Source of the DNA: an uncultured Sphingomonadaceae bacterium
Lineage (GTDB): Bacteria > Pseudomonadota > Alphaproteobacteria > Sphingomonadales > Sphingomonadaceae
Assembly (NCBI GenBank): GCA_938003725.1
Contig: CALKXX010000145.1
Coordinates: 1-16,518, forward strand
DNA: 16,518 bases
Direction of reading: 5' to 3'
The number at the start of each line of letters is the position of its first letter. Positions within the stretch are counted from its first letter, which is position 1. Positions 1 to 6,410 of this stretch are shown here, piece by piece. The notes beneath the pieces are model-generated. The model searched no databases and was not told the origin of the DNA. It worked only from the letters and a program-made list of their open reading frames with translations. The position numbers and the translations under genes were made by a program.

Positions 1-679
1 ACCTTTTGACAAAATCAAAGTCGACAAGAGCTTTGTGGATTCCTGCACTCAGAAGGATCAGAATAGTGAAAAGATCATTGCGGCTATTATCAGCCTGTCT
101 GAAGCATTGGGGATGGAAACAACGGTTGAAGGCGTAGAGGCATTCGACCAATTTGACGTCGTTTGTTCAAAGGGTGCTCGTTTCATTCAAGGCTGGATCT
201 ATTCGAAAGCCCTTAAGCTTGAAGAGATTGCAGAAAAAATGGGCTCCGGCGAATTTATGATTGAGCCCGATGGACCTGACTTATACCGACCGGATCGGCG
301 CAAAGTTTTTCGCCGGATTGGTGCCATTCATGAAGATCATCGATATGAGGTGGTCATGCGTGATCTGTCGAAAACCGGTGCTCAATTTGAAGGGATGCTT
401 GACGTTCCGATAGGTACCAAATTGGTACTAGATTTGGGAGCCGGACAGCTGGTTATTTGCAGTGTCGCACGGTCCGAAGATGCTGTCGTGGGAACCAAGT
501 TTGAGACATCCTTGGTCAGTGACGGTGCCGGCGGATTATGTACCCGCCACCGCGTATCCCCGTATGACCTTGCTGCTGCTGGAATGCCTTTGGCCGCGCT
601 GCCGGAAGGCAATTACCCGTTGGCGGAAATTTCCCCCAATTCAGCAAGCAAACCTAAATTCATGCAAGTTGCTATCTAG
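1..679 (+). CDS. EAL-domain c-di-GMP phosphodiesterase with C-terminal PilZ domain (5'-truncated by window edge)
   Basis: The reading frame is open from base 2, so the gene begins upstream of the window; the GTG at 35 is internal. The visible part starts in the late EAL domain with a F-D-K-I-K-V-D-K-S-F-V stretch, followed by T-V-E-G-V-E and F-I-Q-G-W. These hold the Lys, Glu and Gln expected in an active phosphodiesterase that hydrolyses c-di-GMP to pGpG; the metal-binding residues further upstream are not visible. About 90 residues after the GTG a PilZ domain begins. It has both c-di-GMP contact motifs: RxxxR (R-K-V-F-R, about residues 89-93 counted from the GTG) and DxSxxG (D-L-S-K-T-G, about 110-115). 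The last 50 or so residues look disordered. The PilZ module may sense the enzyme's own substrate. N-terminal partners such as GGDEF or PAS cannot be judged. No terminator is evident after the stop. Confidence 0.9.
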   Translation, partial: PFDKIKVDKSFVDSCTQKDQNSEKIIAAIISLSEALGMETTVEGVEAFDQFDVVCSKGARFIQGWIYSKALKLEEIAEKMGSGEFMIEPDGPDLYRPDRRKVFRRIGAIHEDHRYEVVMRDLSKTGAQFEGMLDVPIGTKLVLDLGAGQLVICSVARSEDAVVGTKFETSLVSDGAGGLCTRHRVSPYDLAAAGMPLAALPEGNYPLAEISPNSASKPKFMQVAI

Positions 680-707
680 GGCGCTGTTGATATCGAAAAT
701 AGCTTAT

Positions 708-796
708 TGGCGGAGAGACAGGGATTCGAACCCTGGGTACGCAAAACGCACAACGGTTTTCGAGACCGCCCCATTCGACCACTCTGGCACCTCTCC
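708..796 (-). tRNA. tRNA-Ser (anticodon CGA)
   Basis: On the minus strand the gene starts GGAGAGG and ends CTCTCC-G-CCA, giving a 7-bp acceptor stem (last pair G-U), discriminator G and an encoded CCA. The anticodon arm is GCGGT-CTCGAAA-ACCGT. Positions 34-36 are therefore CGA, reading serine UCG codons. The T arm holds GGTTCGAATCC. A long variable arm between the anticodon and T arms gives the class II shape typical of tRNA-Ser, and the 89-nt length fits. It lies between the EAL-PilZ gene and hspQ, on the opposite strand to both. I saw no duplicated 3' end that would mark an integration site. Confidence 0.97.
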
Positions 797-929
797 GCAC
801 TATAGAAACGGTACAACCACAAGATGTGGCGTCGAACGTGCGGCGCGCTTAGACCAACTATCTCATTTTGCCAAGGCTCAAACCAGTGTCGGGCCTTGCA
901 TCAAGTTCGAATAAGCTTAGATTAGAGAT

Positions 930-1310
930 ATGAATGTAACCAAACATAGCGCTTCGACAAACCCCCTTCCTTCTGGGACTCCGCCTGTACTCGACGCCAA
1001 TTTTGCTATTGGCGAAGTGGTTCGTCACCGGCTGTTCGACTTTCGCGGGGTAATTTATGATATTGATCCGGTTTTTGCCAATAGCGATGAATGGTACGAT
1101 TCTATTCCAAAGGATTTGCAGCCGGCGAAGGATCAACCATTCTACCATCTGTTCGCCGAGAATTCAGACAGCAGCTATGTTGCCTACGTAAGTCAGCAAA
1201 ATTTGCTTCATGACGATAGCGGTGAGCCCGTCATGCATCCGGAAGTTGGCAAAATGTTCGGATCACTCGATGGCGGAAAATATAAGCTGCACGGCATTCA
1301 CCGCCACTAA
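930..1310 (+). CDS. hspQ: HspQ (YccV-like) heat-shock / hemimethylated-DNA-binding family protein
   Basis: The protein has 126 residues. From about residue 25 it carries the family core: F-A-I-G-E-V-V-R-H-R, then F-D-F-R-G-V-I-Y-D-I-D-P, E-W-Y-D-S-I-P and D-Q-P-F-Y-H-L. In E. coli, HspQ (YccV) is a small heat-shock-induced protein described both as binding hemimethylated oriC DNA and as a specificity enhancer for Lon protease. Which role applies here is not known. The first 24 residues are a variable extension. Start codon ATG 930 has only a weak AGAG upstream. A weak promoter-like pair (TTGCAT at 896, TAGATT at 918, 16-bp spacing) would place transcription start almost on the ATG, so the mRNA may have little or no leader. 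The gene is convergent with the permease gene; the 24-bp gap between them shows no hairpin. Confidence 0.92.
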   Translation: MNVTKHSASTNPLPSGTPPVLDANFAIGEVVRHRLFDFRGVIYDIDPVFANSDEWYDSIPKDLQPAKDQPFYHLFAENSDSSYVAYVSQQNLLHDDSGEPVMHPEVGKMFGSLDGGKYKLHGIHRH

Positions 1311-1334
1311 TATTTTCTCACAAGGGTCCCCGCA

Positions 1335-2192
1335 TTAGGATTTAATCTTCCAACCCTTTTTCAGCAGCATATAACAAACCGCCGCGAGCACGATATTGAT
1401 GCTCAGCAAAACAAGAGAGCCGACCATGATCGGAGAGTCTGCTTGTCCCAAAAACCCATATCGAAAACCGGATATTGCGTAAAAGAACGGATTGGCGTGG
1501 CTGAATGCCTGAAAGGCTGGCGATAGCCGTTCAATCGAATAAAATGTACCTGATAACAGGGCCAAAGGAGCCACAATGAAATTGGTCACCGCCGCAGCAT
1601 GATCAAATTTTTCTGCCCATATGGACGTTAACACACCGAAAAAAGCCAGCATTGCCGATCCCATCAAACCAAACCAGATTACCGCCCATGGATGAACGAC
1701 CCATACGTTAACGCCGGGCCATAGCGCCATCGCAAGCCACACGGTACAGCCAACTAAAACCGCTCTCGTCATGGCCGCAGTGACCAGTCCTGCCAGCAAT
1801 TCACCCACGGATAATGGCGGCATCAGATAATCGACGATTGTGCCTTGAATTTTGCCAACGAGTAGCGCGAAACTGCTATTCGCGAAGGCATTCTGGATCA
1901 TACCCATGCAAATCAGGCCAGGTGCGATAAAATCGGCAAATGGAACGCCCAGAGCCGTGCGCCCTCCCCGGCCCAAAGCGACCGTAAAAATGATAAGAAA
2001 CAGCAATGTCGTGATCGATGGTGCCCAGATAGTTTGTAGCTGCACTTTGAAAAAGCGGCGTACTTCTTTCCAATATAGCGCCATGAAGCCGCCCCAATTG
2101 ACCCCGCGAATAGCCGCTTCACCCGGTTCCTTGAAACCGGGATGGGCAAATTCAGAATCGTTGAGATTCTCATTTTTAGGCTGGTCTAACAT
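1335..2192 (-). CDS. ABC-2 type transporter permease
   Basis: This is an inner-membrane permease of the ABC-2 family (the NodJ/YadH-like exporter group), 285 residues. A soluble N-terminal stretch of about 36 residues leads into an amphipathic segment (A-L-Y-W-K-E-V-R-R-F). Six hydrophobic segments follow at roughly 58-74, 86-110, 132-155, 168-190, 200-220 and 255-277, with a basic C-terminus. The segment N-P-F-F-Y-A-I-S-G-F-R-Y-G before the last helix is typical of the family. Such permeases work with a separate ATPase subunit, usually encoded next door, but none is present here: hspQ is convergent on one side and gcrA divergent on the other. The substrate cannot be told from sequence; relatives export polysaccharides, lipids or drugs. 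The start is uncertain: ATG 2192 lacks a clear Shine-Dalgarno, and an internal ATG at 2084 (residue 37) would remove only the soluble extension. Confidence 0.9.
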   Translation of the reverse strand: MLDQPKNENLNDSEFAHPGFKEPGEAAIRGVNWGGFMALYWKEVRRFFKVQLQTIWAPSITTLLFLIIFTVALGRGGRTALGVPFADFIAPGLICMGMIQNAFANSSFALLVGKIQGTIVDYLMPPLSVGELLAGLVTAAMTRAVLVGCTVWLAMALWPGVNVWVVHPWAVIWFGLMGSAMLAFFGVLTSIWAEKFDHAAAVTNFIVAPLALLSGTFYSIERLSPAFQAFSHANPFFYAISGFRYGFLGQADSPIMVGSLVLLSINIVLAAVCYMLLKKGWKIKS

Positions 2193-2246
2193 GGGCTTTT
2201 CGCCTATCGGCTCTGGCGATCAATCACAACCCACTTTAGCGCGCAA

Positions 2247-2274
2247 TTGAATTTCGATTCACGGCGCTTATATG
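2247..2274 (+). promoter_or_regulatory. Putative gcrA promoter with a GANTC site in the spacer
   Basis: TTGAAT (2247-2252) and TATATG (2269-2274) are separated by 16 bp. The CcrM methylation site GATTC (2256-2260) lies inside this spacer. Transcription would start near 2281, giving a leader of about 20 nt with AGGA at 2292-2295, well placed before ATG 2302. This is a by-eye prediction. GANTC between -35 and -10 is the arrangement reported for promoters activated by GcrA with methylated DNA in Caulobacter, so autoregulation or methylation timing is possible. Confidence 0.45.
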
Positions 2275-2301
2275 GGGACTTGGATATAAATAGGATTTCT
2301 C

Positions 2302-2973
2302 ATGGCTTGGACCGACGAACGTATTGATGCCCTTAAAGGAATGTGGGAAAAAGGCCTGACCGCCAGCCAGATTGCCGAAGAACTGGGCGGTGTAAGCCGC
2401 AATGCAGTCATCGGCAAGGCGCACCGGCTTGGCCTCAAATCGCGACCATCTCCGGTTAAAGCCAAGGCGAAAAAACCAAAAGGAGCAAAGCCGGCTCCAA
2501 AACCGAAAAAACCGGCCAAGACCGCAAAGGCAAAAAAACCAAAAGAAGAGCACGTCGCTCGGCGCGCTATGCCGCCGCCGACACCGGCAGCGCGTACCCA
2601 TGCCGCACAGCAGGCCCGTGCACCAAAATCGGATGGTCCAAAAATTGTTTCGGTTGGCCCGGGCGGTTTCCTGCGTCAGGGGCCCGGCGATCAGCAGGCA
2701 CCTATTCCGCCAGCACCGCCACGGCGACTGGTACCGGCAAAGCCTAGCGAAGAGATTGCTGACAAAACCGGATTGCTTGATCTGAACGACAAGATTTGCC
2801 GGTGGCCAATGAACCACCCTGGCGAACCTGATTTCCATTTTTGCGGTGAAGAGGTGAACCCCGGATTCCCGTATTGTGTGGAACATTGCGGTCGTGCGTT
2901 TCAGGCACAATTGCCACGCGGAACACGCCGTCCTCCCCCGCCATTGCCATTTGGTGGTCCGCGGGTTCGGTAG
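2302..2973 (+). CDS. gcrA: GcrA cell-cycle regulator
   Basis: GcrA is an alphaproteobacterial transcription factor that binds sigma70-RNA polymerase and CcrM-methylated GANTC sites, driving S-phase genes for replication, segregation and division. The 223-residue protein opens with the signature helix-turn-helix domain (W-T-D-E-R-I at 3-8, then S-R-N-A-V-I-G-K-A-H-R-L-G-L to residue 45). A long Lys/Ala/Pro-rich linker (about 46-150) follows, then the C-terminal sigma-interacting domain (about 155-205) with C166-R-W-P, C181, C192 and C196. The linker is longer than in Caulobacter GcrA, which is about 170 residues. ATG 2302 is chosen because the HTH starts immediately and AGGA sits 6 nt upstream. 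It is divergent from the permease gene and lies 106 bp before parE, itself a plausible GcrA target. Confidence 0.97.
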   Translation: MAWTDERIDALKGMWEKGLTASQIAEELGGVSRNAVIGKAHRLGLKSRPSPVKAKAKKPKGAKPAPKPKKPAKTAKAKKPKEEHVARRAMPPPTPAARTHAAQQARAPKSDGPKIVSVGPGGFLRQGPGDQQAPIPPAPPRRLVPAKPSEEIADKTGLLDLNDKICRWPMNHPGEPDFHFCGEEVNPGFPYCVEHCGRAFQAQLPRGTRRPPPPLPFGGPRVR

Positions 2974-3018
2974 CCTCCTTGACCGACAACGTACGATTAT
3001 AGCCCCATTTTCAATTGA

Positions 3019-3049
3019 CTGGCAAAAGGCTGCATAAGCCTCTTGCCAG
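3019..3049. repeat. Inverted repeat with 13-bp arms between gcrA and parE
   Basis: CTGGCAAAAGGCT (3019-3031) and AGCCTCTTGCCAG (3037-3049) are complementary apart from one A/C mismatch, with a 5-nt loop GCATA. Neither strand has a U-tract after the stem, so it is not a standard intrinsic terminator. It may be a protein-binding dyad, an mRNA structure at the 3' end of the gcrA transcript, or an operator over the parE promoter, whose predicted -35 (TTGCCA, 3043-3048) lies in the right arm. Confidence 0.7.
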
Positions 3050-3072
3050 CGCGACTCTTGCCCTCTTATAGG
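3043..3072 (+). promoter_or_regulatory. Putative parE promoter with a GANTC site in the spacer
   Basis: TTGCCA (3043-3048) is followed 17-18 bp later by TTATAG/TATAGG (3066-3072). GACTC, a CcrM site, lies between them at 3053-3057. The start of transcription would fall near 3079, giving an almost leaderless message from ATG 3080. That competes with reading AGGATCAGG (3070-3078) as a ribosome binding site on a longer transcript, so the assignment is tentative. Confidence 0.35.
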
Positions 3073-3079
3073 ATCAGGC

Positions 3080-5068
3080 ATGAGTGATGATTTATTCGCG
3101 GGTGAACCGCCGACAAATTCCAAATCTGGTGACTATGACGCTTCAGCAATTGAGGTGCTTGAGGGCCTTGAACCTGTCCGAAAGCGTCCGGGCATGTATA
3201 TTGGCGGTGTCGATGAGCGCGCATTGCATCATCTGGCCGCAGAGGTCATCGACAACAGTATGGACGAGGCGGTAGCCGGACATGCCAACCGCATAGAAAT
3301 TACGCTGGACAGCGACAACCGCCTGACCGTCACCGACAACGGCCGCGGTATCCCGGTTGACCCCCATCCAAAATTTCCCGGAAAATCGGCGCTAGAAGTC
3401 ATCATGACGACACTCCACTCGGGCGGCAAATTCTCTGACAAAGCCTATGCGACGTCCGGTGGACTGCACGGTGTTGGCGTTTCCGTGGTCAATGCCCTGT
3501 CTTCGGATACAGTCGTGGAGGTAGCCCGCAACAAGGTGATTTATCGCCAGAGTTTTTCGCAAGGTAATGCGGTATCCAAGCTGGAAGAAGTTGGCAGTAC
3601 CCCAAACCGCCGCGGAACAACGATCTCCTTCATTCCCGATACGGAAATTTTTGGCACCGGCAACAAGTTCAAGCCCTCTAGACTTTTCAAGATGGCGCGG
3701 TCCAAGGCATATCTCTATGCGGGCGTTGAAATCCGCTGGAAATGCGATGAGGCTCAGTCAGATGACAATGTCCCTGCGGAAGCCGTCTTCCAATTCCCCG
3801 GGGGACTTTCGGATCATCTGCGGGAACAGCTGGAAGGCCGGGAAACCGTCACCACCGACTTTTTCGCGGGCAATCAGGATTTTCCGGACGAAGCGGGCCG
3901 GGTGGAATGGGCCGTGACTTGGCCGATCTGGACCGACGGCAGTTATAGCTGGTATTGCAATACCATCCCGACCCCCAATGGCGGCACCCACGAAACCGGC
4001 CTGCGCAACGCGCTGGTCAAGGGTATGCGTGCCTTCGGAGAATTGGTGCAGATTAAAAAGGCTTCACAATTGACAGCCGATGACATTATTTCCGGCGGGG
4101 AAATGATGCTCTCGGTCTTTATCCGCGACCCACAGTTCCAAAGTCAGACCAAAGACCGGCTGACCTCACCGGAGGCAGCTAAATATGTTGAAAGCGCTGT
4201 CCGCGATCATTTCGATCATTTCCTGACGGATAATATGGACCGGGGCAAAGCTCTGCTCGGTTTTGTCATGGAGCGGATGGATGAACGATTGCGGCGCAAG
4301 GCCGAACGCGAGGTCAAACGCAAGACCGCGACGTCAGGGCGCAAAGTGCGCCTGCCCGGCAAACTGACCGACTGTTCCGGCAATGACCCGGCGGGCACTG
4401 AGCTGTTCATCGTCGAAGGCGATAGTGCCGGCGGCTCTGCGAAACAGGCGCGCAATCGAAAGACGCAGGCTATCCTGCCTATTCGAGGAAAGATTCTGAA
4501 CGTTGCATCTGCCGCCGCGACCAAGATTTTTGCCAATGCGGAAATTGCAGACCTGACGCTTGCGCTAGGGTGTGGGACGCGAAAAGACTGCGACCCTGAT
4601 AATCTGCGCTACGAACGCATCATCATCATGACCGATGCCGATGTCGACGGCGCACATATCGCGACCTTGCTAATGACTTTCTTTTTTCAGGAAATGCCAG
4701 AGATGGTGCGACAGGGTCATCTCTATCTTGCCAGACCACCGCTCTATCGCCTGACTGCCGGAGGCAAAAGCTTATACGCGCAGGATGAACGAGAACGCGC
4801 TAAAATCGAGGCGGGCGCCTTTAAGGGCAAGAAGGTAGAGGTTAGCCGGTTCAAAGGCTTAGGCGAGATGAACCCGAGCCAGCTGAAAGAAACCACGATG
4901 GACCCGGATAGCCGTTCGCTTTTCAAAGTGACCTTGCCGCAGGAATATGAACAGCGCGCTGGCGTGAAAGACTTGGTCGACCGGTTGATGGGCAAAAACC
5001 CGGAACATCGGTTCAACTTTATTCAGCAAAATGCCGCGAGCCTGGATGAAGAGGCGATTGATGCCTAA
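3080..5068 (+). CDS. parE: DNA topoisomerase IV subunit B (ParE)
   Basis: ParE is the ATPase subunit of topoisomerase IV, which with ParC decatenates daughter chromosomes. The 662-residue length is usual for ParE and shorter than most GyrB. The N-terminal GHKL ATPase domain shows E-V-I-D-N-S (Glu55, Asn59), D-N-G-R-G-I-P (86-92) and G-G-L-H-G-V-G-V-S (127-135). The transducer domain follows. The TOPRIM domain has E-G-D-S-A-G-G (Glu446) and the metal-binding D-A-D-V-D-G-A-H (Asp519, 521, 523), and the C-terminal part contains R-F-K-G-L-G-E-M. The Q-T-K-D-R-L region at about 359-364 and the R-N-R-K-T-Q-A-I-L-P stretch favour ParE over GyrB, though the two families are close. ATG 3080 lies directly after AGGATCAGG. 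The neighbour gcrA is upstream on the same strand, and a GANTC site precedes the gene. Confidence 0.95.
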   Translation: MSDDLFAGEPPTNSKSGDYDASAIEVLEGLEPVRKRPGMYIGGVDERALHHLAAEVIDNSMDEAVAGHANRIEITLDSDNRLTVTDNGRGIPVDPHPKFPGKSALEVIMTTLHSGGKFSDKAYATSGGLHGVGVSVVNALSSDTVVEVARNKVIYRQSFSQGNAVSKLEEVGSTPNRRGTTISFIPDTEIFGTGNKFKPSRLFKMARSKAYLYAGVEIRWKCDEAQSDDNVPAEAVFQFPGGLSDHLREQLEGRETVTTDFFAGNQDFPDEAGRVEWAVTWPIWTDGSYSWYCNTIPTPNGGTHETGLRNALVKGMRAFGELVQIKKASQLTADDIISGGEMMLSVFIRDPQFQSQTKDRLTSPEAAKYVESAVRDHFDHFLTDNMDRGKALLGFVMERMDERLRRKAEREVKRKTATSGRKVRLPGKLTDCSGNDPAGTELFIVEGDSAGGSAKQARNRKTQAILPIRGKILNVASAAATKIFANAEIADLTLALGCGTRKDCDPDNLRYERIIIMTDADVDGAHIATLLMTFFFQEMPEMVRQGHLYLARPPLYRLTAGGKSLYAQDERERAKIEAGAFKGKKVEVSRFKGLGEMNPSQLKETTMDPDSRSLFKVTLPQEYEQRAGVKDLVDRLMGKNPEHRFNFIQQNAASLDEEAIDA

Positions 5069-5093
5069 TCGCTAGAGGCAGTTTGTAACCGAG

Positions 5094-5108
5094 AAGGAGC
5101 ATATCATC
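5094..5108 (+). promoter_or_regulatory. Strong Shine-Dalgarno (AAGGAG) facing an ATC codon
   Basis: AAGGAG at 5094-5099 is the best ribosome binding site near the hydrolase gene. The codon 6 nt downstream, in frame, is ATC (5106-5108). No ATG, GTG or TTG lies in frame between the upstream stop (TAG 5073-5075) and TTG 5121, which is 21 nt away from this site. Confidence 0.6.
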
Positions 5109-5120
5109 ACTTATCTTCGG

Positions 5121-6410
5121 TTGTTTTCGTTTCTGCTGCTATCCAGCTGGTTAATGCACCCCGCCTCACCATCAATGGCTCAACAAGCGGCTGCGATTTC
5201 TCCTCAAATACAACAACGCGCAGATGATGTGCTGCGCATGTTAAAAGGCGAACAAATCGAACAAGAGGTCTTCGATGAGAATTTTCGAAACGCGGTGCCG
5301 CCGGCTCAATTCCGAGCCATATCCGCACAGGTAAAGGCGCAGCAAGGGGAGCCGTTGGCGATAGACACAATATCACCAAGAAACGCCAACTCTGCCACCC
5401 TGAAAATACGGTACGAAAAGTCGATCGCCACGATCAATATCGATTTGCAGCGCAGTCAACCTTACCTCATTTCCGGCTTGATGATCACAGGGTTTGAAGC
5501 GAACGGGGATAGCATTGCACAGGTCGTCGCAGCGATTGATGCCCTGCCCGGGCGTCAGGGACTGGTCATTCAACCTTTAGAAACAAATGCTCCGCCAATT
5601 GCGGCAATTGATCCCGATGGGCGCTTTGCCATCGCGTCAACCTTTAAACTCTATATTCTGGCGGAATTAGACCGATCAATCCGGATGCGTGATCGAAGCT
5701 GGGCCGATATTTTACCACTAGGACCAAAATCACATCCATCGGGGATCAGTCAAAACTGGCCAGATGGCGCACCCGTTTCTGTGCATACGTTGGCGACGCT
5801 GATGATATCGATCAGCGACAATACGGCGACCGATACGCTGATCAAAGCGATTGGGCAAAAACGCTTGGCAGATATTGTGAGGAGTACCGGCCATAGTGAC
5901 CCCGATCAACTTTACCCTTTCCTGATGACGCGTCAGGCTTCGACCCTAAAAATGCCAGTGCATAAGGACAAACGGAAAAAATATCTGGCCGCGGACACAC
6001 CGGGGCGACTTGATGTATTGAAGCAATATGATGACGCCTTGACCATCGACACACTGGACGCCCGTGTTCTTACGGGAAAGCCAAACTATATTAACGAGTT
6101 GGAGTGGTTCGCAAGTCCCACAGATATTGTGCGACTGTTGGACTATCTGGAACGCAACGCCAGTGAGGAGACTCGCAAAATTCTGGCGATCAATCCGGGT
6201 ATCGGACCGCAAGCGGCCAGCAAATGGGATTTTTTCGGGTATAAGGGAGGATCCGAACCGGGCGTACTCTCTTACAATTTTATTCTCAAATCACGATCAG
6301 GACAGGGTTATGCGGTGTCGATCCACTGGAATGACGACGAACGGTCTTTGGATGAAGGGAAATTGCTTGGCCTGACCACACGTCTGATCAATCTACTGTC
6401 GGAGATTTAG
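5121..6410 (+). CDS. Exported serine hydrolase (class A beta-lactamase / PBP-like fold)
   Basis: From TTG 5121 the protein has 429 residues. A hydrophobic N-terminus ends in S-M-A/Q-Q, a plausible signal-peptidase site near residue 20, so it probably acts in the periplasm. Residues about 25-125 form a separate N-terminal domain that I cannot assign firmly; it is reminiscent of the NTF2/DUF3887-like domains preceding some beta-lactamase-like enzymes. The catalytic domain shows S-T-F-K (Ser173, Lys176), S-D-N (232-234) and K-G-G (375-377), the three active-site motifs of serine penicillin-recognising enzymes. I see no clear ExELN omega-loop motif, so true beta-lactamase activity is doubtful; the substrate is unknown. 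Beginning at the in-frame ATC 5106, next to AAGGAG, would add five residues including an Arg and give a better signal peptide. It follows parE by about 50 bp and overlaps the end of the LysR gene by 4 bp, tail to tail. Confidence 0.87.
   Translation: MFSFLLLSSWLMHPASPSMAQQAAAISPQIQQRADDVLRMLKGEQIEQEVFDENFRNAVPPAQFRAISAQVKAQQGEPLAIDTISPRNANSATLKIRYEKSIATINIDLQRSQPYLISGLMITGFEANGDSIAQVVAAIDALPGRQGLVIQPLETNAPPIAAIDPDGRFAIASTFKLYILAELDRSIRMRDRSWADILPLGPKSHPSGISQNWPDGAPVSVHTLATLMISISDNTATDTLIKAIGQKRLADIVRSTGHSDPDQLYPFLMTRQASTLKMPVHKDKRKKYLAADTPGRLDVLKQYDDALTIDTLDARVLTGKPNYINELEWFASPTDIVRLLDYLERNASEETRKILAINPGIGPQAASKWDFFGYKGGSEPGVLSYNFILKSRSGQGYAVSIHWNDDERSLDEGKLLGLTTRLINLLSEI

Noticed and set aside
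708..796. tRNA-Ser as an integration site for a mobile element covering the EAL-PilZ gene
   Set aside because: No duplicate of the tRNA 3' end, integrase or other mobile gene is visible in the window.
799..804. TATAGT (minus strand) as -10 of the tRNA-Ser gene
   Set aside because: It ends 2 nt before the mature 5' end, so transcription would start inside the tRNA, and no -35 lies at a proper distance.
2236..3123. Long open frame of 295 codons on the minus strand across gcrA
   Set aside because: It is antisense to a clear gcrA, its product is compositionally odd (Arg, Phe and Trp rich) and it matches no family; it is a shadow of the Lys/Pro-rich linker.
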